Origin: Mesorhizobium loti
GTDB lineage: Bacteria; Pseudomonadota; Alphaproteobacteria; Rhizobiales; Rhizobiaceae
DNA: 64,000 nucleotides
Assembly (NCBI GenBank): GCA_014189435.1
Contig: CP050293.1
Span: 5,957,001-6,021,000 of the forward strand
Reading direction: 5' to 3'
Part shown: in pieces, positions 44,585 to 53,240 of the stretch
How the letters are laid out: every line of letters begins with the position of its first letter
Position numbering within the stretch: position 1 is the first letter of the stretch
The notes under the pieces: generated by a model
Databases searched by the model: none
The model's input: the letters and a program-made list of their open reading frames with translations, nothing else
What the model was told of the DNA's origin: nothing
Translations under genes and position numbers: made by a program

Positions 44585-45076
44585 ATGATCGAAATAAATT
44601 CGTCAAGCGAGAATCGCACCGAGCTGACGCGGGACATCGGCCTTGCCATCATGCAGTGGCAGGACGCGACGCAGGCCTATGACGAAGCGGTGGGGGTGAG
44701 GCTCGGGCTGAACATGGCCGAGCGCCATTGCATCGGGCTGCTGCATGGCGGCCCGCAATCGGCCGGCGCGATCGCCACCGCGACCGGGCTGACGCCGGCC
44801 GCGGTGACCGCGCTGATCGACCGGCTGGAGGCACGCGGGCTGCTGACGCGCACGCGCAGTCTCGAGGACAGGCGCAAGGTGGTGATAGAGGCGACCGAGG
44901 CCACGCGGAACTTGTCGGCGCGCTACTACGGCGCCATCGCGCGGGAGGGTGAAAAGGTCATCGCCAGCTTCAGCGATGCGGAGCTCGCCACCATATCGCG
45001 CTTCGTCAACGCCGCACTCGACCTGCAGCGCGACCAGCTGGCGCGGCTGAAGGCCGAGGGGACGGACGCCGCCTGA
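44585..45076 (+). CDS. MarR family transcriptional regulator
   Basis: 163 residues. Winged-helix part: GLNMAERHCIGLLHGGPQSAGAIATATGLTPAAVTALIDRLEARGLLTRTRSLEDRRKVVIEATE at residues ~40-105. The C-terminal helix LVNAALDLQRDQLARLKAE-type region is the dimer interface. No adjacent target other than the divergent small membrane protein gene is evident. It differs from the MarR proteins at 12755 and 60270. Confidence 0.9.
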   Translation: MIEINSSSENRTELTRDIGLAIMQWQDATQAYDEAVGVRLGLNMAERHCIGLLHGGPQSAGAIATATGLTPAAVTALIDRLEARGLLTRTRSLEDRRKVVIEATEATRNLSARYYGAIAREGEKVIASFSDAELATISRFVNAALDLQRDQLARLKAEGTDAA

Positions 45077-45162
45077 AAGTCAGGACGGAAATCGACTGTC
45101 TCAGCGCCTAGGCCGGACCCCAATAGGGGCAGGGCGAACGCATACGGGTTTTGCGAAGACGA

Positions 45163-45306
45163 CCCCCCACCCTAACCCTCCCCACAAGGGGGAGGGAACG
45201 CTACCGCGCGCTACCCGTTCCTTGGCGTCGAAACGTCGGCTGTTTACGCAGGTCAGCGCCTACCAAGTCTCCCTCCCCCTTGTGGGGAGGGATTAAGGGT
45301 GGGGGT
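45163..45306. repeat. Palindromic intergenic repeat (CCCTCCCCACAAGGGGGAGGG variant)
   Basis: CCCCCCACCCTAACCCTCCCCACAAGGGGGAGGG at the left faces CTCCCTCCCCCTTGTGGGGAGGGATTAAGGGTGGGGG at the right; about 65 bases lie between. It is built like the elements at 18404 and 3154 and fills the 266-base gap between the convergent MarR and phhA genes. Confidence 0.78.
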
Positions 45307-45342
45307 AAGTGCCGCGCAAACGCCTCGGAAATTCTCGGGGGG

Positions 45343-46179
45343 CTAGACCGTCGCCGGATCGAGTGCCGGCTGGCCCTTGCGGCGGGCGACGATCGCCTCG
45401 AAGTCGGCGATCTGGAAGGCATCGCGCAAGGCGTCGAACGACGGCAGCACGAAATAGGCGCGCTGGAACTTGTCGATCTCGTAGCCGGTCCGCATCACCG
45501 TTTCCAGGTCGAAGGGCACGTGGTGGGCGTCCTTGCTGTCGACCGCGAACTGCAATTCGGTGAACGACGACATCAGGCCGGCGCCAAAGGCTTTCAGCGG
45601 CTGGCCGGCCTCCTGCATCAGGCCATATTCGGCCGTGTACCAGTAGAGCCGGGTGATCATCTCGTCGCCGCCCAGCGCAATGATGTCGCCGGCCTTGCGG
45701 CCATACATCTGCATGAAATCGGCGAACACCGGCTGCGACAGCACCGGCACGTGGCCGAAGAAATCGTGGAACATGTCCGGCTCGACGATGTAGTCGAGTT
45801 CCTGCCTCGTCCGCAGCCAGTTGGTGACCGGGAAGCGACGATTGGCGAGATGGTCGAAGAAGGGGGCGGCGGGAATGAGGCCCGGCACGGCGACGATCTC
45901 CCAGCCGGTCAGCTTGCGCAGCTTGGCGCTGACCGCCTCGAAATCGGGGATGCGGTCGAGCAGGCCAAGCTTCTCGACACCGTCGAGATAGGAATGGTGG
46001 GCGAGCTTGCGCGTCAGCTTGGTCTGGCGGTCGCACAGCGTGCGCCACACCGCCTGCTCTTCGGCGCTGTAATCATAACCCTGCGCCACGGTGAAATCGG
46101 AACGGCAGACCGAGTAGTCGCCACGCAATCCTTGCGCCGCGCAATCGCGGGCATATTCGGCAACGCTCATCGTCGTCAT
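45343..46179 (-). CDS. phhA: Phenylalanine 4-monooxygenase (phenylalanine hydroxylase)
   Basis: 278 residues, the single-domain bacterial form. It converts phenylalanine to tyrosine with tetrahydrobiopterin, oxygen and Fe2+. The iron ligands His138 and His143 in FHDFFGHVPVLSQP and Glu184 in YWYTAEYGL are present at the same positions as in well studied bacterial enzymes. No phhB (pterin carbinolamine dehydratase) is next to it. The divergent Lrp-type gene is its likely regulator. Confidence 0.95.
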   Translation of the reverse strand: MTTMSVAEYARDCAAQGLRGDYSVCRSDFTVAQGYDYSAEEQAVWRTLCDRQTKLTRKLAHHSYLDGVEKLGLLDRIPDFEAVSAKLRKLTGWEIVAVPGLIPAAPFFDHLANRRFPVTNWLRTRQELDYIVEPDMFHDFFGHVPVLSQPVFADFMQMYGRKAGDIIALGGDEMITRLYWYTAEYGLMQEAGQPLKAFGAGLMSSFTELQFAVDSKDAHHVPFDLETVMRTGYEIDKFQRAYFVLPSFDALRDAFQIADFEAIVARRKGQPALDPATV

Positions 46180-46318
46180 GGTTTTTCTCCTCGCAAATCA
46201 TGAATGGCTGACGTACCCGGAGCGTAACCGGATCTGCCGAGGCAAATCGGTTTTGATGATGGCTCGAATACAGGAATCGGGATAATATTCACTCAGAAAG
46301 CACCTTCAAGGAGTGAAA

Positions 46319-46795
46319 ATGCCTCAATTCGATGAGTTCGAGATCAAGATGCTCGATGTCCTGCAACGCGACGGACGCAAGCCGGTGTCCGAGCTGGCAC
46401 AAGAGATCGGCCTATCGACAACGCCGTGCGCGCGGCGCTTCGAAGCGCTGCAGGAGGCCGGCATCATCAAGGGTTTTGCCGCGGTGATCAGTCGCCGCGC
46501 GGTCGGGCTGATGGTCGAGGTGTTCATCCAGGTGCGCCTTGTCAGCCACAGCGACGGCTCGCCCGAAAGCTTCATCGCCGCCGTGCAGCGCATGGACGAG
46601 GTGTCCTCGTGCTGGACGATGACCGGCGACCACGATTTCCTGCTGCATGTCATGGTGCCGTCGGTCGACGAGCTCAACGCCTTCGTCATGCACCGGCTGA
46701 TGCGGCTCGACGGCGTGCGCGACGTCCACACCCAGCTCGTGCTGCAGAACATCAAGGGACCCGGCCACGTACCGCTCGGCCACCTCCGGCGGTGA
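46319..46795 (+). CDS. Lrp/AsnC family transcriptional regulator
   Basis: 158 residues from the ATG at 46319, six bases after AAGGAG; a GTG at 46313 would overlap the ribosome binding site. The N-terminal helix-turn-helix is FEIKMLDVLQRDGRKPVSELAQEIGLSTTPCARRFEALQEAGII. The C-terminal part is the RAM ligand-binding domain (VEVFIQVRL to DVHTQLVLQNIKG). It is divergent from phhA, 139 bases away, so it probably senses phenylalanine or a related amino acid and controls that gene. Confidence 0.9.
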   Translation: MPQFDEFEIKMLDVLQRDGRKPVSELAQEIGLSTTPCARRFEALQEAGIIKGFAAVISRRAVGLMVEVFIQVRLVSHSDGSPESFIAAVQRMDEVSSCWTMTGDHDFLLHVMVPSVDELNAFVMHRLMRLDGVRDVHTQLVLQNIKGPGHVPLGHLRR

Positions 46796-46910
46796 TATCG
46801 CCTGCCTTCGCACTCCTTGGGGAAAAGCTGCACGCAAACTGCTGAAACAGGCCAAGCCGACGTCCACATCGACAACCAGCATGCGCGGACCAACTCCCAG
46901 GAGGTCCGCC

Positions 46911-48458
46911 ATGAAAATCGTCCTGATCAATCCGCCGCACACCGCCATCGGCAGCCGCGTGCCCGACGATCATCTGCCGCCGCTCGGCCTGCTGGCGCTG
47001 GGCGGCCCGCTGATCGATGCCGGCCATGAGGTGCGGCTCGTCGACGCCGAATTCGGGCCGATGCCGCTCGAGAGTGTGGTGCGCAACGCGCTCGCCGATC
47101 GCCCCGACTTCGTCCTGATCGGCCATTCCGGCTCGACCTCGGCGCATCCGACCGCCTTGCTGATCGCCACAATGATCAAGGAGCGCGAGCTGGCGACCAT
47201 CATCATCTATGGCGGCGTCTTTCCGACCTATCACTGGCGCGACATCCTGGCCGCAACGGATGCCTTCGACTTCATCGTGCGCGGCGAAGGCGAAGCGACC
47301 GTAGTGGCGCTGGTCGAAGCGCTGGAAATGCACCAGCCGCCGGCGAGCGTGGCCGGCATCGCCTTTCGCGACGATCTCAGCCGTCCCTTCGCCACACAGC
47401 CCGCCATGACCATTGCCGACCTCGACGCCTACCGCGTCGGCTGGGAGCTGCTCGACCATACCAGCTACAGCTATTGGGGCGGCAAGCGTGCCGTGGTCAT
47501 GCAGTTTTCGCGCGGCTGTCCGCATCTGTGCAATTATTGCGGCCAGCGCGGCTTCTGGACCCGCTGGCGGCATCGCGATCCCGTGAAATTCGCGCAAGAA
47601 ATCGCCTGGCTGCATCGCGAACACGGCGTCGAGCTGATCAATCTCGCCGACGAGAATCCGACGGTTTCGAAGAAAGCCTGGCGCGCCTTCCTCGACGCCC
47701 TGATTGCCGAGAATGTACCGGTGCTGATTGTCGGTTCGACCCGTGCCGACGACATCGTGCGCGATGCCGACATCCTGCATCTCTATCGCAAGGCGGGTGT
47801 CATCCGCTGGCTGCTCGGCATGGAAAACACCGACGAGCAGACGCTTCAATTGATCCGCAAGGGCGGCAGCACCTCATCCGACCGCGAGGCGATAAGGCTG
47901 CTGCGCCTGCACGGTATCCTGTCGATGGCGACCTGGGTGGCCGGCTTCGAGGACGAAGGGTTTCGCGACCTGTGGCGCGGCTTTCGTCAGCTCATCGCCT
48001 ACGATCCGGACCAGATCCAGGCGCTCTACGTGACGCCGCACCGCTGGACCCCGTTCTTCCGCATCGCCCGGGATCGCAAGGTGATCCAGCAGGACGCGCG
48101 CCTGTGGGACTACAAGCACCAGGTGCTGCAGATGACGCGGCTGAAGCCGTGGATGCTGTTCTTCAGCGTCAAGCTGATCGAACTGGTGGTGCAATCACGA
48201 CCGAAGGCGCTGGCGCGCATCCTGTTCCACAAGGATCCGGAACAGCGCCATTCGATGCGCTGGTACACACAGATGGGCCGCCGCGTCTGGTTCCGCGAGG
48301 TCTGGGGATTCCTGGCCCGCGACATCAGGATGAAGGACGGCCCGACGCTCGCCGAATTCTGGGGCGCACCACAGGACGCCGAGGAGGAGTCGATGGCGGT
48401 TCGACGTTCGGTGCGCAAGCTGACACCGCCCGAGATCCCGATTTCGCCACGCCTCTGA
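46911..48458 (+). CDS. B12-binding radical SAM protein, BchE-like
   Basis: 515 residues behind a GGAGG site. The first third is a cobalamin-binding domain (KIVLINPPHTAIGSRVPDDHLPPLGLLALGGPLIDAGHEVRLVD). The radical SAM 4Fe-4S motif C-x3-C-x2-C lies in SRGCPHLCNYCGQRGFW. The segment ADENPTVSKKAWRAFLDALI and the following barrel resemble BchE, the oxygen-independent Mg-protoporphyrin monomethyl ester cyclase. The window holds no other bacteriochlorophyll gene, so it is more safely named a BchE-family protein of unknown substrate. A corrinoid and S-adenosylmethionine should be cofactors. Confidence 0.8.
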   Translation: MKIVLINPPHTAIGSRVPDDHLPPLGLLALGGPLIDAGHEVRLVDAEFGPMPLESVVRNALADRPDFVLIGHSGSTSAHPTALLIATMIKERELATIIIYGGVFPTYHWRDILAATDAFDFIVRGEGEATVVALVEALEMHQPPASVAGIAFRDDLSRPFATQPAMTIADLDAYRVGWELLDHTSYSYWGGKRAVVMQFSRGCPHLCNYCGQRGFWTRWRHRDPVKFAQEIAWLHREHGVELINLADENPTVSKKAWRAFLDALIAENVPVLIVGSTRADDIVRDADILHLYRKAGVIRWLLGMENTDEQTLQLIRKGGSTSSDREAIRLLRLHGILSMATWVAGFEDEGFRDLWRGFRQLIAYDPDQIQALYVTPHRWTPFFRIARDRKVIQQDARLWDYKHQVLQMTRLKPWMLFFSVKLIELVVQSRPKALARILFHKDPEQRHSMRWYTQMGRRVWFREVWGFLARDIRMKDGPTLAEFWGAPQDAEEESMAVRRSVRKLTPPEIPISPRL

Positions 48459-48474
48459 TGGCAATCTCCTAAAT

Positions 48475-48540
48475 CATACGCGACGTATGCGTATTGACAT
48501 ACGAGGCGTATGCACCCACATCCGACATACGGGGCGTATG
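48475..48540. promoter_or_regulatory. Array of three 15-bp palindromes CATACG-N3-CGTATG
   Basis: CATACGCGACGTATG (48475-48489), CATACGAGGCGTATG (48498-48512) and CATACGGGGCGTATG (48526-48540) have identical 6-bp arms and different 3-bp centres, spaced 23 and 28 bases start to start. This is the pattern of a multi-site operator for a dimeric regulator, such as a TetR-type protein. A TTGACA lies between the first two (48494-48499). It lies between the BchE-like gene and ridA. Confidence 0.6.
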
Positions 48541-48589
48541 TCAATTGCAGCCCCGAATGTTGGAGTGCAGCGATCAAAACCTTCAAGCC

Positions 48590-48628
48590 TTGCAAACGGC
48601 TTCGCCTGCGCGGCGAAGCCGTTTGCAA
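48590..48628. repeat. Perfect 17-bp inverted repeat (TTGCAAACGGCTTCGCC hairpin)
   Basis: TTGCAAACGGCTTCGCC at 48590-48606 and its exact inverse at 48612-48628 leave a 5-base loop (TGCGC). No T run follows, so it is either a short interspersed repeat or a hairpin in the ridA leader. ridA starts 43 bases later. Confidence 0.7.
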
Positions 48629-48670
48629 TCGCCCGAAGGTCGGACCTGCCTTGTTTTGAATGGAGAAACC

Positions 48671-49069
48671 ATGACCAAACGCGACGCGATCTTCCCCGCC
48701 GGCAGGCAGGCCCTCTACGAGATCAACCGCTATTCGGCGGCGATCCGCTCGGGCGACCTTCTGTTCGTCTCCGGCCAGGTCGGCAGCCGCGAGGACGGGT
48801 CGCCCGAGCCGGTCTTCGAAAAGCAGGTGCAGCTTGCCTTCGACAATCTCGCGGCTGTGCTGAAGGCCGCCGGCTGCACGTTCGACGACATCGTCGACGT
48901 GACCACGTTCCACACCGATCCGGCCGCGCAGTGGCAGGCGATCGACGCCGTTCGGCTGAAGGTGTTCGGTGAACCGCCCTACACGAACTGGACCGCGGTG
49001 GGCGTGAATTGGCTGGCGGGCTTCGATTTCGAGATAAAGGTCATCGCGCGCCTTCCTCAGGCGGCCTGA
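48671..49069 (+). CDS. RidA family protein (enamine/imine deaminase family)
   Basis: 132 residues, a YjgF/RidA fold. Family blocks are YSAAIRSGDLLFVSGQVGSREDG, AFDNLAAVLKAAGCTFDDIVDVTTFHTD and YTNWTAVGVNWLAGFDFEIKVIARLP. The usual final arginine (here in VIARLP) that binds the substrate carboxylate is kept. RidA hydrolyses reactive enamines from PLP enzymes, but this subgroup is divergent. The ATG at 48671 has TGGAGAAACC upstream; a longer reading from 48494 runs through the hairpin and is rejected. Confidence 0.88.
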   Translation: MTKRDAIFPAGRQALYEINRYSAAIRSGDLLFVSGQVGSREDGSPEPVFEKQVQLAFDNLAAVLKAAGCTFDDIVDVTTFHTDPAAQWQAIDAVRLKVFGEPPYTNWTAVGVNWLAGFDFEIKVIARLPQAA

Positions 49070-49106
49070 TCGATCGGCGGCGAGCGGCCAAGCGGCCGTT
49101 CGCCCC

Positions 49107-50000
49107 TCAGGGCACGATCAGCGTGCCGGCGCCGTGTTCGGTGAACAGTTCCAGCAGCACCGCATGCGGCGTCTTGCCGTTGAGGATGACGACGCCTTCG
49201 ACGCCGCGCTCGATCGCTTCGATGCAGGTCTCGACCTTGGGGATCATGCCGCCCGACACCGTGCCGTCCTTGATCAGCGCCTTGGCCTCAGCCACGGTCA
49301 GTTCGTCGATCAGCTTCTTGTTCTTGTCGAGCACACCGGGCACATCGGTGAGGAACAGCAGCCGTGTTGCCTGGCAGGCGCCGGCAATGGCGCCGGCGAA
49401 GGTGTCGGCATTGATGTTGTAGGTATGGCCGTCGCGGCCCGGCGCCACCGGCGCCAGCACCGGGATCATTTCGGAACGCGCCAGAAGATCGAGCAAGGTG
49501 CGGTCGACCTCGACCGGCTCGCCGACGAAGCCGAGATCGAGCACGCGCTCGATGTTGGAGTCCGGATCGATCATGGTCTTGCGCGCCTTTTCGGCAAAAA
49601 CCATGTTGCCGTCCTTGCCGCACAGGCCGATCGCCCATTCGCCCTCGGCGTTGATCAGCGCGACGATCTCCTTGTTGATCGAACCGGCCAGAACCATTTC
49701 GACGATCTCGACCGTCTTCTGGTCGGTGACGCGCAGGCCGCCCTCGAACTTCGATTCGATGCCCATCTTGGCCAGCATGGCGCCGATCTGCGGGCCGCCG
49801 CCATGGACGACGATCGGGTTGACGCCGGATTGCTTCAGGAGCGCTATGTCGCGCGCAAACGCCTTGCCGAGCTCGATATCGCCCATGGCGTGGCCGCCAT
49901 ATTTCACCACGACGGTCTTGTGTTCGTAGCGCTGCATGTAGGGCAGCGCCCGCGACAGCAGGGCGGCCTGCATCTCGGCGGTGGCGGTTATTTCCGTCAT
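49107..50000 (-). CDS. argB: Acetylglutamate kinase
   Basis: 297 residues. It phosphorylates N-acetylglutamate in arginine synthesis. Blocks visible: [14 protein letters not shown] near residue 30, [18 protein letters not shown] near 63, [16 protein letters not shown] near 197 and [19 protein letters not shown] near 242. The N-terminal 20-residue helix typical of arginine-sensitive forms is present. Normally next to engB in rhizobia; here they are 8.4 kb apart. Confidence 0.95.
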   Translation of the reverse strand: MTEITATAEMQAALLSRALPYMQRYEHKTVVVKYGGHAMGDIELGKAFARDIALLKQSGVNPIVVHGGGPQIGAMLAKMGIESKFEGGLRVTDQKTVEIVEMVLAGSINKEIVALINAEGEWAIGLCGKDGNMVFAEKARKTMIDPDSNIERVLDLGFVGEPVEVDRTLLDLLARSEMIPVLAPVAPGRDGHTYNINADTFAGAIAGACQATRLLFLTDVPGVLDKNKKLIDELTVAEAKALIKDGTVSGGMIPKVETCIEAIERGVEGVVILNGKTPHAVLLELFTEHGAGTLIVP

Positions 50001-50106
50001 CGGCTTGTTTCCCTGAAGATCGGTAAGGACGGCGGCGTCTTAGCGGGAATTGGCGCCGCCCGCAAATGGCTTTGCTGTCATATTCGAGCGCCTCACGACC
50101 TCGTCA

Positions 50107-51603
50107 TCATGACGGCGCCGTCAGCGGCGCCCTGCGGCCCAGCCAACCCGAGATCTTCTCCATCTGCGCGGCGAGCGACAGCAACGTCTCCTCGTCGCCC
50201 GGACGGCCCGCTGCCTGGATGCCGATCGGCAGGCCGGCGTCGGTGACATGGACCGGCAGGGCGATCGACGGCTGGCCGCTGACATTCTGGATCGCCGGCC
50301 AATGGGTGAACCAAAGGCTCTTGTCCATCAGCTGGCCGAAGAACGGCTTCAGCTTCAGCAAGGCCGTCAGATGAAGCTTGTCGAGCAGGTTCTCGATGAG
50401 CTCGTCGGCGCCTTTCGGATCCATGGCGCCGCAGGCGAGCGGCGGGTGGGCAATGATCGGCATCAGCACGGCGTCATACTGCGCGGTCTGTGCGATCAGC
50501 TGCCGCGAGGCGGCATGCAGCCGCTGCAGGTCGGCATAGGTCTCGCCGGCCGACACCATTTCGCCGAAGCGGGCGAGCACGCGCGTCGCCCGCTCGATGT
50601 CGCCCGAAACGGAACGGCCGACACGCAGCGCTTGCGCACGCATCGTGCCGGCGACGGCAGAGGCAACCGTCCTGCAGAAATCGGCGAAGAAATCGCGCCC
50701 GATAGAAGGCAGGTCGATCTCCTCGACCGTATGGCCGCCCTCACGGACAAGCGCCACCGCCGTGTCGAGCGCCTTGAGCGTCTCATCCGAGATCGGCAGG
50801 CCAAGCGGCGATTTGCGATACACGGCCAGCCTGAGCTTGCCGGGATCGCGCGCGGCAGCCGCCGTGAACGTGCCTTTCGGCGACGGCGCGGCGTAGGGCG
50901 ACAGGAGGTCGGGACCGTGGGTGAGGTCGAGCAGCAACGCGCAATCGCGCACCGAACGGGTGAGCGCATGGTCGACCACCATGCCGTACCAGCTTTCGCT
51001 CACCAGGGGCGTCAGCGGTGTGCGGCCACGCGACGTCTTCAGGCCGACAAGTCCGGTGCAGGCGGCAGGCACGCGGATCGAGCCGCCGCCATCCGAGGCA
51101 TGCGCCACCGGCACCACGCCTGCCGCGACCAGTGCCGCCGCACCACCCGACGAGCCACCGCTGGTATGACCGGTGTTCCAGGGATTGCGGGTGATGCCGA
51201 AGGCCTTGGATTCGGTCATCAGCCGAAGCCCGTGTTCCGGCGACGTGGAGGTGACGATCGGAATGAGGCCGGCGGCGAGATAGCGGTCGGTCAGCACCGA
51301 ATTGACATCGGCCAGCCATGCCGGAATGCGGCTGCCGCCATGCGTCGGCACGCCCTTGATGGCGATGCCGAGATCCTTGATGGCGAAGGGAACGCCGGCC
51401 AGCGGCAGCGAGCGGTCAACGGTTTTCGCCCGGGCGCGTGCGGCATCATAGAGCGGCTCGGCCGTGGCGTTGATGTCGGGTCGCGTGGCCTCGGCACGGG
51501 CGATCGCGGCTTCGGTCAGTTCGACGGCTGAAATGTCGCCCTTGCGAACCAGGTCGGCGAGGCCGGTTGCGTCCTGCGCCCACAGTGTATGTTCAACCGA
51601 CAT
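50107..51603 (-). CDS. Amidase (amidase signature family)
   Basis: 498 residues from the ATG at 51603. The Ser-cisSer-Lys triad is visible: Lys76 in VPFAIKDLG, Ser151 in HTSGGSSGGAAALVAAG and nucleophile Ser175 in DGGGSIRVPAACTG. The family hydrolyses amides such as indoleacetamide, nicotinamide-like compounds, or acts in GatA; the lack of the GatB/C partners and the sequence YGMVVDHALTRSVRDCALLLD point to a catabolic amidase. The substrate is unknown. An extension upstream to 51732 lies over the sigma-factor promoter region. Confidence 0.9.
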   Translation of the reverse strand: MSVEHTLWAQDATGLADLVRKGDISAVELTEAAIARAEATRPDINATAEPLYDAARARAKTVDRSLPLAGVPFAIKDLGIAIKGVPTHGGSRIPAWLADVNSVLTDRYLAAGLIPIVTSTSPEHGLRLMTESKAFGITRNPWNTGHTSGGSSGGAAALVAAGVVPVAHASDGGGSIRVPAACTGLVGLKTSRGRTPLTPLVSESWYGMVVDHALTRSVRDCALLLDLTHGPDLLSPYAAPSPKGTFTAAAARDPGKLRLAVYRKSPLGLPISDETLKALDTAVALVREGGHTVEEIDLPSIGRDFFADFCRTVASAVAGTMRAQALRVGRSVSGDIERATRVLARFGEMVSAGETYADLQRLHAASRQLIAQTAQYDAVLMPIIAHPPLACGAMDPKGADELIENLLDKLHLTALLKLKPFFGQLMDKSLWFTHWPAIQNVSGQPSIALPVHVTDAGLPIGIQAAGRPGDEETLLSLAAQMEKISGWLGRRAPLTAPS

Positions 51604-51750
51604 GCGCGCCCCCGTCACTGCCACCAAGCTAGCCAGTGGCGACTTCATTGGCAATCGACGGGTAGATCCGGGCTGGCGATACGCAAGGCTTCGGCGTGCA
51701 AGGTTATTTCCGCCGTTGCAAATACATTGCAATCGCCTAATTTGCCTGAG

Positions 51751-52290
51751 ATGACGCCGCAGGACATCACCAAGCTGATCGTCCGGACTTCGATGAAGGA
51801 TCGGGCTGCGTTCGATCTGCTCTACCGGCAGACCAGCTCGAAACTTTTCGGCGTCTGCCTTCGTGTATTGAACGACCGGGGAGATGCGGAAGAAGCGCTA
51901 CAGGAAGTCTTCGTCAAGATATGGACGAAGGCGGATCGTTTTGCCGTCTCCGATCTAAGCCCGATCTCCTGGCTGGTGGCGATAGCGCGCAATCATGCGA
52001 TCGATCGCATCAGGGCGCGGCGCAAGCCTGCCGCCGACATCGATGCCGCGCTCGACGTGGCCGATCCGGCGCCTGGACCTGAAGCGATGGTGGTGGCGGG
52101 CGACGAATCCGAACGCATCCATCATTGTCTCGATGAGCTGGAAAAGGACCGGGCGGCGGCCGTCCGGGGCGCCTACCTCAAGGGCGAAAGCTATGCCGAA
52201 CTGGCGGAGCGCCACGGCGTGCCGCTGAACACGATGCGTACCTGGCTGCGCCGCAGCCTGTTGAAACTCAGAGAATGTCTGGAAAGATGA
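51751..52290 (+). CDS. ECF-type RNA polymerase sigma factor (sigma-70 family, RskA-linked)
   Basis: 179 residues. Region 2 is AAFDLLYRQTSSKLFGVCLRVLNDRGDAEEALQEVFVKIWTKADRF and region 4 is CLDELEKDRAAAVRGAYLKGESYAELAERHGVPLNTMRTWLRRSLLKLRECLER. The ATG at 51751 is preferred over upstream readings that pass through the intergenic region. Its 3' end overlaps the anti-sigma gene by a few bases. The pair with an RskA-like anti-sigma suggests an extracytoplasmic stress response. Confidence 0.92.
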   Translation: MTPQDITKLIVRTSMKDRAAFDLLYRQTSSKLFGVCLRVLNDRGDAEEALQEVFVKIWTKADRFAVSDLSPISWLVAIARNHAIDRIRARRKPAADIDAALDVADPAPGPEAMVVAGDESERIHHCLDELEKDRAAAVRGAYLKGESYAELAERHGVPLNTMRTWLRRSLLKLRECLER

Positions 52291-53015
52291 CGCTGGCAGA
52301 AGACACAGGACCGGAACGTGGAGGCGACGACCTGCTCGCCGCCGAATACGTTCTCGGCGTGCTGGCTGCCGACGAACGCCAGATCGCCTCCCGTCGCATC
52401 GACGCCGAGACGGATTTCGCCCGCCTTGTCGATGGCTGGGAGGTCAATTTTTCACCGCTGGCTGCCGCCTATCCGGAAATCGAACCGCCGGCTTCGATCA
52501 AACCTGCGATCGATCGCCGCCTGTTCGCGTCCGCCGCTTCCGTGACCACGCCCGCCGAATCGCGCGACGGGCTATGGGCCAGCCTGTCCTTCTGGCGTGG
52601 CCTTGCCGCGGCGGCGGTTGCAGCACTCGCCATCTACATCGCCCTGCCCATCCTCAACCCGCCGGTCGAGCAGCCGCAGGAGCGCCTCGTCGCTTCGCTG
52701 GCCGCCGAGGGCAGCGACGTCAAATATCTCGCCGTCTACGACGCCGCGCATCACGAAGTCGGCCTGTCGCATGTCTCCGGTGAGCGTGCAGTCGGCAAGG
52801 ACTTCGAACTGTGGATGATCGAGGGCAAGAACCCGCCGGTCTCGATGGGCGTCATTCCCGCAGGTGCCACGGCGCATATCGTCGTCTCGCCGGCGGCCCA
52901 GCAAAAGCTTGCCCAGGGCGCGGTGCTCGCCGTCAGCCTCGAGCCGGCAGGCGGTTCGCCGACCGGCCAGCCGACCGGACCGGTGGTCGCCGCGGGCGAT
53001 CTGAAGGGCATCTGA
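52275..53015 (+). CDS. Anti-sigma factor (RskA-type), single-pass membrane protein
   Basis: 246 residues (or 242 if started at the ATG 52287, which shares an ATGA with the sigma stop). The N-terminal domain (LLAAEYVLGVLAADERQIASRRIDAETDFARLVDGWE) should bind the sigma factor. One membrane helix (FWRGLAAAAVAALAIYIALPIL) sits near residue 107, then an RskA extracytoplasmic domain (AAEGSDVKYLAVYDAAHHEVGLSHVSGERAVGKDFELWMIEG). Stress outside the cell would release the sigma factor. Confidence 0.9.
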   Translation: MSGKMTLAEDTGPERGGDDLLAAEYVLGVLAADERQIASRRIDAETDFARLVDGWEVNFSPLAAAYPEIEPPASIKPAIDRRLFASAASVTTPAESRDGLWASLSFWRGLAAAAVAALAIYIALPILNPPVEQPQERLVASLAAEGSDVKYLAVYDAAHHEVGLSHVSGERAVGKDFELWMIEGKNPPVSMGVIPAGATAHIVVSPAAQQKLAQGAVLAVSLEPAGGSPTGQPTGPVVAAGDLKGI

Positions 53016-53162
53016 CCGGCTCTTGGCGCCTGCAAACTCAAAATAGACTACCTGAAGTCTATCCTTCCCTGAACATGCTCCTAGAAAGCATGTTAGCCGG
53101 CATGAGTCGGCTTCGGGAAATCCCTCTGGGGGCGTAGATAATTTAAAAAATCCCAATATTTC

Positions 53163-53190
53163 TGAAACTCGCGCATTTTTGTTCCGTATC
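53163..53190 (+). promoter_or_regulatory. Candidate ECF-type promoter upstream of the fasciclin gene
   Basis: TGAAAC (53163-53168) and CGTATC (53185-53190) are 16 bases apart, resembling ECF promoters with a GAAC-type -35 and CGT-type -10. It lies 50 bases before the fasciclin start and could be a target of the sigma factor two genes upstream. No equally clear copy is seen before the sigma gene itself. Confidence 0.35.
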
Positions 53191-53240
53191 TCCTCGCGTT
53201 CCCAAAGATGGGAAGAGAAAAACCCGAGGAGTTTGACATC

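Noticed and set aside
46911..48458. BchE-like gene considered as proof of photosynthesis
   Set aside because: No other bacteriochlorophyll or reaction-centre gene is in 64 kb, and the similarity is at family level only.
48475..48540. Three palindromes considered as a mini-CRISPR or plasmid-type iteron array
   Set aside because: Units are 15 bases and spacers 8 and 13 bases, far too short for CRISPR. They are palindromic, and no replication gene is near, so an operator array is more likely.
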